Below are positions 1-5,318 of a DNA stretch of 9,393 bases, piece after piece (positions within the stretch are counted from its first letter, which is position 1; every line of letters starts with the position of its first letter). The notes beneath the pieces were generated by a model. That model did not search any database. It saw only the letters and a list, made by a program, of their open reading frames with translations, and had not been told where the DNA came from. The position numbers were made by a program, and so were the translations under genes. Source of the stretch: Methanomicrobiales archaeon (GTDB taxonomy: Archaea; Halobacteriota; Methanomicrobia; Methanomicrobiales; Methanoculleaceae); NCBI GenBank assembly GCA_012510295.1, contig JAAZID010000326.1, forward strand, positions 1-9,393, read 5' to 3'.

Positions 1-21
1 ATCCGCCCGGCGCTCCGGAGG

Positions 22-30
22 TATCATATA
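22..30 (+). promoter_or_regulatory. possible TATA box for the small ORF at 52
   Basis: TATCATATA is the only AT-rich stretch in a GC-rich region. Its centre is 26 bases before the ATG at 52, the same spacing seen for several better supported genes in this window. It would give a leaderless transcript. Support rests on spacing alone. Confidence 0.3.
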
Positions 31-51
31 GCGGGCCGGCGATTCTCCAGT

Positions 52-240
52 ATGCCGAGGGTGAGGATCAGCGGGGACGACCTGCACTCCGGGGCTGGTG
101 TGGAGGGGCGCCGGAAGAAGAAGCGAGGTGGGGAGGGCCCGCCGGCCCGGGAAGAGCAACCAGAGAAGAGATCCCCTCGACAGGGGAGGCCTGTCTTTGA
201 GGATGCCGAGAGCGACATCTTCTACACCGGACGGGAGTAG
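52..240 (+). CDS. hypothetical small disordered protein
   Basis: I do not recognise this 62-residue ORF. It is rich in Arg, Lys, Glu, Gly and Pro, with a basic cluster (RRKKKR) near residues 20-25 and an acidic, aromatic C-terminus (FEDAESDIFYTGRE). No membrane segment or fold is visible, so it would be largely disordered. In its favour are a TATA-like box 26 bases upstream and a stop only two bases from the stop of the convergent OB-fold gene, a compact layout typical of real genes. Against it are the low complexity and the lack of a ribosome binding site. The frame is open to the left edge, so it could also be the tail of a longer gene. Confidence 0.4.
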   Translation: MPRVRISGDDLHSGAGVEGRRKKKRGGEGPPAREEQPEKRSPRQGRPVFEDAESDIFYTGRE

Positions 241-242
241 GA

Positions 243-608
243 TCACCCGCGCACCTGGATATCCCGGGCTGAATTAACCACAACTTCCCGCTTCCCGCGG
301 TATGTCTGGACTGTGCCGTAGAGCGTCACGCTCTCATTTTCGCCGAATTCGAGCGTTGCAGCCACGTTCTCCGGCAGAAAGATCATGGTGCCGTTGACGG
401 TGAGGATGAGGTGTCCACCGGTTGCGGTCGCCTTGATCTCTTCGATCCTCCCCCCGATGACGGCCAGCGTTCCGTCGGGGAGATCCTCTGAGTACGGGGC
501 CGCAACGAGCGGCATGGCGAAAGCGTCGAAGAGAAGGTGCGCTGCAAAGATCACCGCAACCACACCTACGAGCATGAGGAGTGCTATTTTTTCCTGCCGT
601 TCCAGCAT
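243..608 (-). CDS. membrane-anchored OB-fold protein
   Basis: This 121-residue protein has a short charged N-terminus, one hydrophobic segment at about residues 8-29, then a soluble beta-rich domain at about 45-119. The order G-x-I near 52-54, a strand with LILTVNGT, a strand with ESVTLYGTV and the end YRGKREVVVNSARDIQV is the usual outline of a tRNA-anticodon/helicase-type OB-fold. Known proteins of this fold bind nucleic acid or other ligands. Here the N-terminal anchor puts the domain at the membrane, probably outside if the segment acts as a signal anchor, so nucleic-acid binding should not be assumed. It is divergent from the regulator operon at 678, with only 69 bases between start codons. 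A TATA box 26 bases before the ATG suggests leaderless transcription. Confidence 0.8.
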   Translation of the reverse strand: MLERQEKIALLMLVGVVAVIFAAHLLFDAFAMPLVAAPYSEDLPDGTLAVIGGRIEEIKATATGGHLILTVNGTMIFLPENVAATLEFGENESVTLYGTVQTYRGKREVVVNSARDIQVRG

Positions 609-630
609 GAGTACTGGTAGGTTTTTTGGG

Positions 631-637
631 ATATAAT
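631..637 (-). promoter_or_regulatory. TATA box of the OB-fold gene
   Basis: On the minus strand this reads ATTATAT, preceded by an A/T-rich stretch. Its centre is 26 bases before the A of the start codon at 608, so transcription would begin at or next to the ATG. No Shine-Dalgarno sequence is visible. Confidence 0.55.
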
Positions 638-646
638 TTTCGTCAA

Positions 647-654
647 TTTGATAT
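647..654 (+). promoter_or_regulatory. TATA box of the winged-helix/HTH operon
   Basis: TTTGATAT is centred about 27 bases before the ATG at 678, consistent with a leaderless transcript. It directly abuts the GTTAAC dyad at 655-669, so a protein bound there would block TBP/TFB or RNA polymerase. Confidence 0.5.
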
Positions 655-669
655 GTTAACAGTGTTAAC
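655..669 (+). promoter_or_regulatory. candidate operator, GTTAAC dyad
   Basis: Two copies of the palindromic hexamer GTTAAC are separated by AGT, forming a 15-base inverted repeat. It fills the space between the TATA box and the start codon of the winged-helix gene. The position is that expected of a repressor site for autoregulation by one of the two regulators encoded directly downstream. The DNA-binding partner is inferred. Confidence 0.45.
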
Positions 670-677
670 TGATCAGT

Positions 678-911
678 ATGGATGAAGTGAATCTCCCTCC
701 TTCCTCTCGCAAGATCCTCGGACTACTTGAGGGTGGAGGTGCCCTGACCCACAAGGAACTTGTCCGCCTCAGCAACCTGGCGCCCCGGACCGTACGATAC
801 GCCCTGAAGAGGCTCAAGGACAATGACATGATCATTGAGAAGTTCAACTTCAGAGATGCCCGGCAGATACTCTACGAGTACAAAGATACCCAGATGGTGT
901 CCACACCATGA
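678..911 (+). CDS. winged-helix transcriptional regulator
   Basis: This 77-residue protein is almost entirely one winged helix-turn-helix domain, about residues 9-68. The first helix contains SRKILGLLE. THKELVRLSNLAP is helix-turn, and APRTVRYALKRLKDNDM is the recognition helix, followed by wing strands IIEKFNF and QILYEYK. The pattern is that of MarR/ArsR-like archaeal regulators, which bind DNA as dimers; no ligand or metal site is visible. It is the first gene of a two-gene operon: its TGA overlaps the ATG of the next regulator by four bases (ATGA), suggesting translational coupling. The upstream GTTAAC dyad is a plausible self-binding site. The target genes are not evident. Confidence 0.85.
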   Translation: MDEVNLPPSSRKILGLLEGGGALTHKELVRLSNLAPRTVRYALKRLKDNDMIIEKFNFRDARQILYEYKDTQMVSTP

Positions 912-1225
912 CTGAGCCACCATCCTGTGACATCATGCGTTGCGACATACTCGCCCGGAGGCTGCTCCCCCCGATGCGCGCCGAGATGGTCTATCGCCTG
1001 GTGAGTGAACGCGGTATCAGCCAGAGCGAGGTCTCAAAACGCCTCGGGATCAGCAGGGCCGCAGTCTCCCAGTACATGAGCCGAAAACGCGGATTTACCC
1101 GGCAGGATTTCCCTCGCGAGCTCAATCTTGTCATTGAGCGGTGGGTCTCTGCCGTCATATCCGGCGAAGGATCGATCACCATCTGCGATATCTGCCGCTC
1201 CGCGAATCTCTCTGAGAACCGGTGA
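908..1225 (+). CDS. HTH transcriptional regulator, Xre/COG2522-like
   Basis: This 105-residue protein has a helix-turn-helix at about residues 37-62 (ISQSEVSKRLGISRAAVSQY, then MSRKRG), preceded by the LPPMRAEMVYRLV helix. This arrangement, with a C-terminal CxxC (C93 and C96 in ICDICR), matches the archaeal COG2522 type of predicted regulators. The cysteines could bind metal or sense redox state, but the usual N-terminal cysteine motif is weak here (C7, C12). The start at 908 is chosen for its four-base overlap with the preceding regulator; Met10 is an alternative. Its stop lies four bases from the convergent stop of the secreted PLD gene, which leaves no room for a terminator. Regulation of that gene is possible but unsupported. 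Confidence 0.85.
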   Translation: MTEPPSCDIMRCDILARRLLPPMRAEMVYRLVSERGISQSEVSKRLGISRAAVSQYMSRKRGFTRQDFPRELNLVIERWVSAVISGEGSITICDICRSANLSENR

Positions 1226-1229
1226 ATCT

Positions 1230-2903
1230 TCAGACGCGCCCGCGACGGTAGATGTAGAGCCCCATGAGCCCGGCGAGTATACATGCCACCGCTACCATTT
1301 TGAGCCGATCCGGACCACCCGCACCTTCGTTCGCGCACGATGCCTCCCAGTCGTCCAGGAAGACCTGCGCGTAGTAGGCGGCTATATCGGGGTGCTCGAT
1401 TATCACGCCCGCCTCCCGGTTGAACCCCGGCGAGTTGGCGTTCCAGTTGATGCTACTGACGAGGACCGCCTGCCTATCAACGATGACACCCTTGTTATGG
1501 ATCTTTGCGAGGTTGTTTCCCTCCAGGTCCGCGAGCCTCGCTTCGAGTGGCAACCCTTCGGTCGCGGCGATCCGGTTGATGAGGTCGACCATCTCGTCGT
1601 TGTCGTTGTCACCCTCGACGTTGAACCAGAACGAGTCGAGGAGCACCTGCACGCTAGCCCCCCGGCGCGATGCGTTGATCGCAGCGGCGAGGAAGGGGTT
1701 CAGCTCATATTCCGTCTGGTTCTTGATGTAGGCCTGCTCGATAGCGATGCTCTCGGTGGCCGCTTCGATCATCCGGGTGATGAGGTGGCTTGTATCGGGG
1801 GACAGCACCGGTGTTACCCGCGCCCCTGTTGCGCGGAGGGGGAGAAACTCCACGGTGTATGCCGGCACCCAGGGCGTGCGGACCTCGGCCGCTGTCCCTT
1901 CAAGCGGGACGATATCCCTGCCCTCGATATCGAAGAGGAAGACCTCGCGGAAGTAGCCGGCGAGCCCCGGGTCGCTCAGGCACGCCCCCCAGCCCCGGTT
2001 GCCCTGGAGTCCCGGCGCCGGGTAGCCGCCGGGTTTGTAGTTTTCGCTCCCGATGAGGACCGTATCCCCATCGACGATCACGTACTTGGCGTGGTCGTAG
2101 CGGTACCGCGCGTGGGCCGCGTCGGTCGTCGTCATCATGAGAACCGGTATGCCGCTCCTGTTGAGGGCGCCTGCGATCGCCCGCTCCTCCTGTGGTATCC
2201 CGCCGACCGGCCCTCCTTCGAGGAGGACGGTGACGGCGACACCACGTTCGCTGGCGCGTATGAGATCCTCCGCCATAACCGGATCGGTGAACTCGTAGAC
2301 GTTCACGAGGATCTCGCGCTCTGCCGACGCTATCACGTCCGCGAAGATCTCATACGCACAGTCCGGGGCGACGAACGCCGTCACCGCCACATCCTCGAAA
2401 ATCGCAGACCCGAACCGGGACTGGCCGATGAAGAGCGGGCGGGGATCCCAGACGCCGTCCTCCAGGTAGTGGACCTGTCCCTCCCGGGGGTGGACGTCGG
2501 CCGGCCAGGCGACCTCCTGGACGAGCGTCGCCCCGCGGTAGAGGTAGAGCTCATCGGCCTTATTCGCGAGAAGGAAGTTTCCGCCGCGCATGACGACATC
2601 CGGCACGGCCGGCGAATGATTCTCGATCTCGAAGTCCGGCAGGTAACCGTGTGTCCGCTCAAACGCGACGCCATCTCTTGCGATCACCAGCCGGCCGCTT
2701 ATCCCGGTCCCCACCGGGAACCGAAACCCGCCCTCACCATCGGATATGATGTATCCATCGAGCAGCCCCTCCCCCTCGAGCACCAGGTACTCATCGGGGT
2801 CGCGGGGCAGGTAGGGGTCCGGGCAGAACTCGGTGATCATGATGCCTCCGGCCGTGCCGGCAAGGAGGCAGAGGAGCAGTATGGTCGCGGCGATCCGGCG
2901 CAT
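1230..2903 (-). CDS. secreted, membrane-anchored PLD-superfamily protein with lamin-tail-like domain
   Basis: This 557-residue protein starts with a signal peptide (about residues 1-20). A beta-rich region at about 21-135 begins IMITEFCPDP and includes DEYLVLEG, LDGYIISDG and LLANKADELYLY, the pattern of a lamin-tail (LTD) domain. Two phospholipase D halves follow, each with an intact HxKxxxxD motif: H271, K273, D278 and H469, K471, D476. Residues about 536-551 form a C-terminal membrane segment followed by YRRGRV, so the enzyme should be anchored with its catalytic part outside the cell. PLD-superfamily enzymes cleave or transfer phosphodiesters; members act on phospholipids or on DNA, and the substrate here is unknown. 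LTD-plus-PLD pairing is compatible with an extracellular nuclease or lipase. It is transcribed divergently from mfnE and has a leaderless-type TATA box. A long plus-strand ORF over it is a codon-bias shadow. Confidence 0.88.
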   Translation of the reverse strand: MRRIAATILLLCLLAGTAGGIMITEFCPDPYLPRDPDEYLVLEGEGLLDGYIISDGEGGFRFPVGTGISGRLVIARDGVAFERTHGYLPDFEIENHSPAVPDVVMRGGNFLLANKADELYLYRGATLVQEVAWPADVHPREGQVHYLEDGVWDPRPLFIGQSRFGSAIFEDVAVTAFVAPDCAYEIFADVIASAEREILVNVYEFTDPVMAEDLIRASERGVAVTVLLEGGPVGGIPQEERAIAGALNRSGIPVLMMTTTDAAHARYRYDHAKYVIVDGDTVLIGSENYKPGGYPAPGLQGNRGWGACLSDPGLAGYFREVFLFDIEGRDIVPLEGTAAEVRTPWVPAYTVEFLPLRATGARVTPVLSPDTSHLITRMIEAATESIAIEQAYIKNQTEYELNPFLAAAINASRRGASVQVLLDSFWFNVEGDNDNDEMVDLINRIAATEGLPLEARLADLEGNNLAKIHNKGVIVDRQAVLVSSINWNANSPGFNREAGVIIEHPDIAAYYAQVFLDDWEASCANEGAGGPDRLKMVAVACILAGLMGLYIYRRGRV

Positions 2904-2926
2904 ACACAGGGTTATGTCTCCCCCGG

Positions 2927-2934
2927 TTTAATAG
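2927..2934 (-). promoter_or_regulatory. TATA box of the secreted PLD gene
   Basis: On the minus strand this reads CTATTAAA, centred about 27 bases before the ATG at 2903, consistent with leaderless transcription; no Shine-Dalgarno sequence precedes that ATG. It lies inside the 41-base divergent gap, only about 14 bases from the mfnE start, so the two promoters must overlap. Confidence 0.45.
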
Positions 2935-2944
2935 AAGAGCGATT

Positions 2945-3547
2945 ATGACTCCGCGCGCATCCCCGCTGGTCGTCAAGGTTGGCGGGAGCCTCTTTGACCG
3001 GGTCGCCCCCCTGATTGAGATCTTCTTAGAGGTCGGGCGTCCGGTGTTGATCGTGCCGGGCGGCGGGAAGTTCGCCGACCTCGTCCGGCGTCTCGACGTC
3101 TCCGATACCGCCGGCCACTGGATGGCGATCGCCGGCATGGAGCAGTTCGGGTGGTATATCGCATCGCACGGCATCCCGGCGGTGACCGGGCTCGCCTCCC
3201 CGGCCGGAGTCTCGGTCCTCCTCCCCTACTGCACCCTGCGGGAGGCTGACCCCCTCCCCCACTCCTGGAGTGCCACCTCCGATACCATCGCCGCATGGGT
3301 CGCACGCGAGCTCGCTCTCGACCTCCTCCTCCTCAAATCGGTCGACGGTATCCGCCACCGCCACCACCTCGTCCCCCGGATCGATGACCCCGGCCTCGCC
3401 CCTGAAGAGGTCGATCCCCTCTTCCTGCCGTTCGTCTTTGAGCACGGTGTCAGGACACGGGTGGTCAACGGACGGCACGGCGATCGGGTCCGCGGCACCC
3501 TCCGGGATGAGGCGGTTATCGGGACGCTCATCAACCCGAGATTTTAA
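2945..3547 (+). CDS. mfnE: MfnE-type [5-(aminomethyl)furan-3-yl]methyl phosphate kinase
   Basis: This 200-residue protein belongs to the amino acid kinase fold (COG2054, archaeal kinases related to aspartokinase). Visible motifs are the N-terminal KVGGS (K11-S15), the phosphate-binding PGGGK (38-42), the DTAGHWMAIAGM segment near 54-65, SWSATSDTIAAWVA (107-120) with D113, KSVDG (131-135) and VVNG (173-176). In Methanocaldococcus jannaschii the MfnE member phosphorylates the aminomethyl-furan phosphate to the diphosphate that is joined to tyramine units in methanofuran synthesis, an early C1 carrier of methanogenesis. The length and motif order fit that family, so the assignment is good, although related kinases could be confused with it. 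The neighbours are not methanofuran genes. It is cytosolic. The stop codon sits just after a seven-base stem with its partner past the stop. Confidence 0.82.
   Translation: MTPRASPLVVKVGGSLFDRVAPLIEIFLEVGRPVLIVPGGGKFADLVRRLDVSDTAGHWMAIAGMEQFGWYIASHGIPAVTGLASPAGVSVLLPYCTLREADPLPHSWSATSDTIAAWVARELALDLLLLKSVDGIRHRHHLVPRIDDPGLAPEEVDPLFLPFVFEHGVRTRVVNGRHGDRVRGTLRDEAVIGTLINPRF
3541..3547 (+). promoter_or_regulatory. possible TATA box of the zinc-ribbon/aEF1B operon
   Basis: ATTTTAA, overlapping the end of mfnE, would place transcription start near 3570, giving a leader of about 21 bases that contains the ribosome binding site at 3580-3585. It is also in the loop of a CCCGAGA/TCTCGGG inverted repeat (3535-3541 and 3551-3557). 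Evidence is base composition and spacing only. Confidence 0.3.
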
Positions 3548-3579
3548 CTGTCTCGGGGGAGATATGGTAGGTAATCTTT

Positions 3580-3585
3580 GAGGAG
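3580..3585 (+). promoter_or_regulatory. ribosome binding site of the zinc-ribbon gene
   Basis: GAGGAG lies six bases before the ATG at 3592. It fixes the start of this very short gene and, unlike several genes here that look leaderless, implies a transcript with a real 5' leader. Confidence 0.6.
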
Positions 3586-3591
3586 AAACGA

Positions 3592-3756
3592 ATGACAGCG
3601 AGAGACCGATGTACCTCCTGTAACGCCACCCTGGCCGAGACCGGTTCGACCCGGTTCCCGTGCCCCGAGTGTGAGCGCGAGATCCAGAGATGTTACCGGT
3701 GTAGAGAGCAGAGCATTAGCTATACATGCCCGAGTTGCGGGTTCAGGGGGCCGTAA
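3592..3756 (+). CDS. double zinc-ribbon microprotein, predicted RNA-binding (HVO_2753/COG2888 type)
   Basis: This is a 54-residue protein with eight cysteines in four CxxC pairs: C7/C10, C24/C27, C34/C37 and C46/C49, the last as CPSCGFRGP. This is the layout of the small archaeal zinc-finger proteins related to Haloferax HVO_2753 and COG2888, which carry two zinc sites and are predicted to bind RNA or ribosomes. The start is set by GAGGAG six bases upstream. The stop is two bases before the aEF1B start, so the two are almost certainly one operon; this gene order is common in archaea and points to a role in translation. The exact function is not known. Confidence 0.88.
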   Translation: MTARDRCTSCNATLAETGSTRFPCPECEREIQRCYRCREQSISYTCPSCGFRGP

Positions 3757-3758
3757 GC

Positions 3759-4013
3759 ATGGGCGACGTAGCCATCATCGTAAAGATCATGCCCGAGTCC
3801 CCGGAAGTCGACCGCGAGGAGCTCAAGGCCGCCATGAAGGCGGCCGTCCCGGTCAACGATATCAGGGAGGAGCCGATCGGGTTTGGCCTCGTGGCAATCA
3901 AGGCCGTCATCGTGGTCCCCGATAAAGCCGGGGCTCCTGACGAGGTTGAGGCAGCGCTCCAGAATCTTCCGGGTGTCGGAAGCGCTGAGATCATCGAGTC
4001 CACGCTTGTATAA
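3759..4013 (+). CDS. ef1b: translation elongation factor 1-beta (aEF1B)
   Basis: This 84-residue protein is the archaeal guanine nucleotide exchange factor for EF-1-alpha: it removes GDP so that the factor can bind GTP and aminoacyl-tRNA again. The family shows as VAIIVKIMPESPEVDREELK at the start (after a short MGD), the signature EEPIGFGLVAIKAVIVVPD at about 37-55, and an ending helix plus VGSAEIIESTLV. Length fits the usual 85-90 residues. I choose the ATG at 3759 rather than an upstream in-frame ATG at 3726. The latter lies inside the zinc-ribbon gene and would add a tail unlike the family, while the ATG at 3759 sits just past the zinc-ribbon stop with a G-rich stretch (CAGGGGG) upstream. 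It is followed by a hairpin and T-run. Confidence 0.95.
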   Translation: MGDVAIIVKIMPESPEVDREELKAAMKAAVPVNDIREEPIGFGLVAIKAVIVVPDKAGAPDEVEAALQNLPGVGSAEIIESTLV

Positions 4014-4042
4014 GCGGACTCACCTTTTTTAGCGGGTTTTTT
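3996..4042 (+). terminator. transcription terminator of the zinc-ribbon/aEF1B operon
   Basis: GAGTCC at 3996-4001 pairs with GGACTC at 4016-4021, and inside it GCTT pairs with AAGC around a GTAT loop, with two unpaired bases. It is followed three bases later by six T (4025-4030), then a second run of six T (4037-4042). Archaea end transcripts mainly at T-runs, so the T-runs are probably the active part; the hairpin begins inside the aEF1B coding end. The element overlaps the end of mdh on the opposite strand. Confidence 0.65.
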
Positions 4043-4982
4043 CGAGCCGCTCCATCACTTCTGTGGTGATCGTGCGGATCTTCCGGACCGACTCCTGAAA
4101 CCCGGTAACTTCGTCGCCCTGGAGCCGTATCGGTATCGGGAATATGCCGTTTCGGTTGAGACGGGCGGGCACGCCGATACAGACGTCGCCGATTCCGTGG
4201 ACCTCGCTCGTGATGTGGCTCGATACCGTGAGGATCCGGTTCTCGTCGCCGAGGATCGTTCGCACCAGGGTCGCGATAGCTTCCCCGGGACCATATATCG
4301 TGGATCCCTTATCCCTGATGATCGCCTGGCCGCTCGTGCGGACCGTATCCATCATCTCCCGGGCGGGAAGCCCTGAGAATGTGGGCAGGTTATGGATCTG
4401 GATGCCGCCGATCGTCGTCGCCGACCAGAGCGGTACCATGCTCTCGCCGTGCTCCCCGATGATCCGGGTATGCACCTCACTGACGTGGACCCGGAAGTAC
4501 CGGGCTATTAAGGATTTTAAGCGCATCGAGTCCAGGTGTGTCCCGAGGCCGAAGACCCTCTGTGGCGGGAGGCCTGAATACCTCATGGCGACGGCGGTCA
4601 TGACATCGACCGGGTTTGTGACCATAAAGAGAATTGCATCCGGCGAACATTTGCCGATAGTTTCAGCGGTCTCTGCGACGATCTTCGCGTTCTCAAGAGC
4701 GAGATCGTTTCGGTCCTGGCCGGGTTTCCGCGGAACCCCTGCCGTGCAGATGATGATATCGGAGTTCTCTGCGTCGGTAATGCAGGTGCTGTACGAGAGT
4801 CTGACATGGGTGCCCCTCGCAGCAAATGAGTCGGAGAGGTCATGACAGCAACCCCCGAGAAAATCTTCGCGTCCGGGCTTCCCGACGAGCAACATCTCGT
4901 TGACGTAAGGAATCTCGGATACGGTGTGGGCCGCAAACATGCCGACGTTCCCTGTAGCCCCGATAATCGTTACCTTTGCCAT
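4029..4982 (-). CDS. mdh: malate dehydrogenase
   Basis: This 317-residue enzyme of the lactate/malate dehydrogenase family interconverts malate and oxaloacetate in the cytosol, a step of the partial citrate cycle that feeds biosynthesis in methanogens. The Rossmann motif GATGNVG is at 8-14. The active-site parts are VPRKPG with R84, R91, TNPVD with N123, D151 and R154 in HLDSMR, and the catalytic H178 in IGEHGES. R84 and the VPRKPG context favour malate over lactate. The turn after the second strand reads LVGKPGR and lacks the Asp that would favour NAD, so NADP use is plausible, as in the close Methanocaldococcus enzyme. No Shine-Dalgarno or TATA box lies upstream; the 15 bases before the ATG separate it from SRP RNA, suggesting readthrough and processing. 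Confidence 0.93.
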   Translation of the reverse strand: MAKVTIIGATGNVGMFAAHTVSEIPYVNEMLLVGKPGREDFLGGCCHDLSDSFAARGTHVRLSYSTCITDAENSDIIICTAGVPRKPGQDRNDLALENAKIVAETAETIGKCSPDAILFMVTNPVDVMTAVAMRYSGLPPQRVFGLGTHLDSMRLKSLIARYFRVHVSEVHTRIIGEHGESMVPLWSATTIGGIQIHNLPTFSGLPAREMMDTVRTSGQAIIRDKGSTIYGPGEAIATLVRTILGDENRILTVSSHITSEVHGIGDVCIGVPARLNRNGIFPIPIRLQGDEVTGFQESVRKIRTITTEVMERLEKTR

Positions 4983-4997
4983 GGAGATCGCCGAATT

Positions 4998-5303
4998 GGG
5001 GACACGTCATCGGTCGACCGTGCGCACAAGCGTTCACCACTGCACTCCTCCTCCACCCCGCAACCCCATGGGCGCCGAACGTCCACGGTAAGTCTGCTCC
5101 CTTCCGGGCCTGAACCGGTCCCCGCGGCAAGAGGTCGCCGCCCCCTCCGGGACATTGATCCCTCTCCGCCGACCTCATGGGACGAGGCTTCTCCGTCGGA
5201 ATACAGAGGATCCAGCAGGCCGCTATGGCCTTCCTCAGACTTCGCCCCCCGCGTACGGCGGTCTCGGGTGACAGGTGACGCCGAACCACCCGGGCTAGTC
5301 CCC
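4998..5303 (-). ncRNA. ffs: signal recognition particle RNA (archaeal 7S RNA)
   Basis: The 336 bases between mdh and the upstream gene hold an archaeal SRP RNA on the minus strand. The conserved helix 8 loop is clear at about 5092-5117, where the strand reads GTTCAGGCCCGGAAG followed by GGAGCAGAC with its GGAA tetraloop. The 5' domain at about 5240-5297 has CTAGCCCGGGTGGTTCGGCG followed by GTCACCTGTCACCCGAGACCGCCG, the helix 2-4 pattern. GGGGAC at the 5' end pairs with GTCCCC at the 3' end, which sets the approximate ends and a length near 306, normal for the class. The RNA is the scaffold for SRP19 and SRP54 (Ffh) that brings ribosomes making secreted proteins to the membrane. Exact ends are uncertain by several bases. 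Confidence 0.92.
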
Positions 5304-5318
5304 GTATATAGTGGGTGT

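Noticed and set aside
1..27. Minus-strand gene starting at 27 and leaving the left edge (MIPPERRAD)
   Set aside because: Only nine codons are visible with no promoter or ribosome binding site, so it cannot be supported.
1128..2948. 606-residue plus-strand ORF opposite the secreted PLD gene
   Set aside because: It is an antisense shadow produced by high GC at third codon positions. The minus strand has a signal peptide and two HKD motifs, while this translation is Asp/Arg/Val-rich with no known motif and overlaps the HTH gene.
3535..3557. CCCGAGA/TCTCGGG inverted repeat at the mfnE stop as a terminator
   Set aside because: No T-run follows and it is immediately upstream of the next operon. 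It may be chance or part of a promoter, so it is not called as a terminator.
3726..3758. Earlier in-frame ATG for aEF1B
   Set aside because: It lies inside the zinc-ribbon gene and would add 11 residues not seen in the family; the ATG at 3759 directly follows the zinc-ribbon stop.
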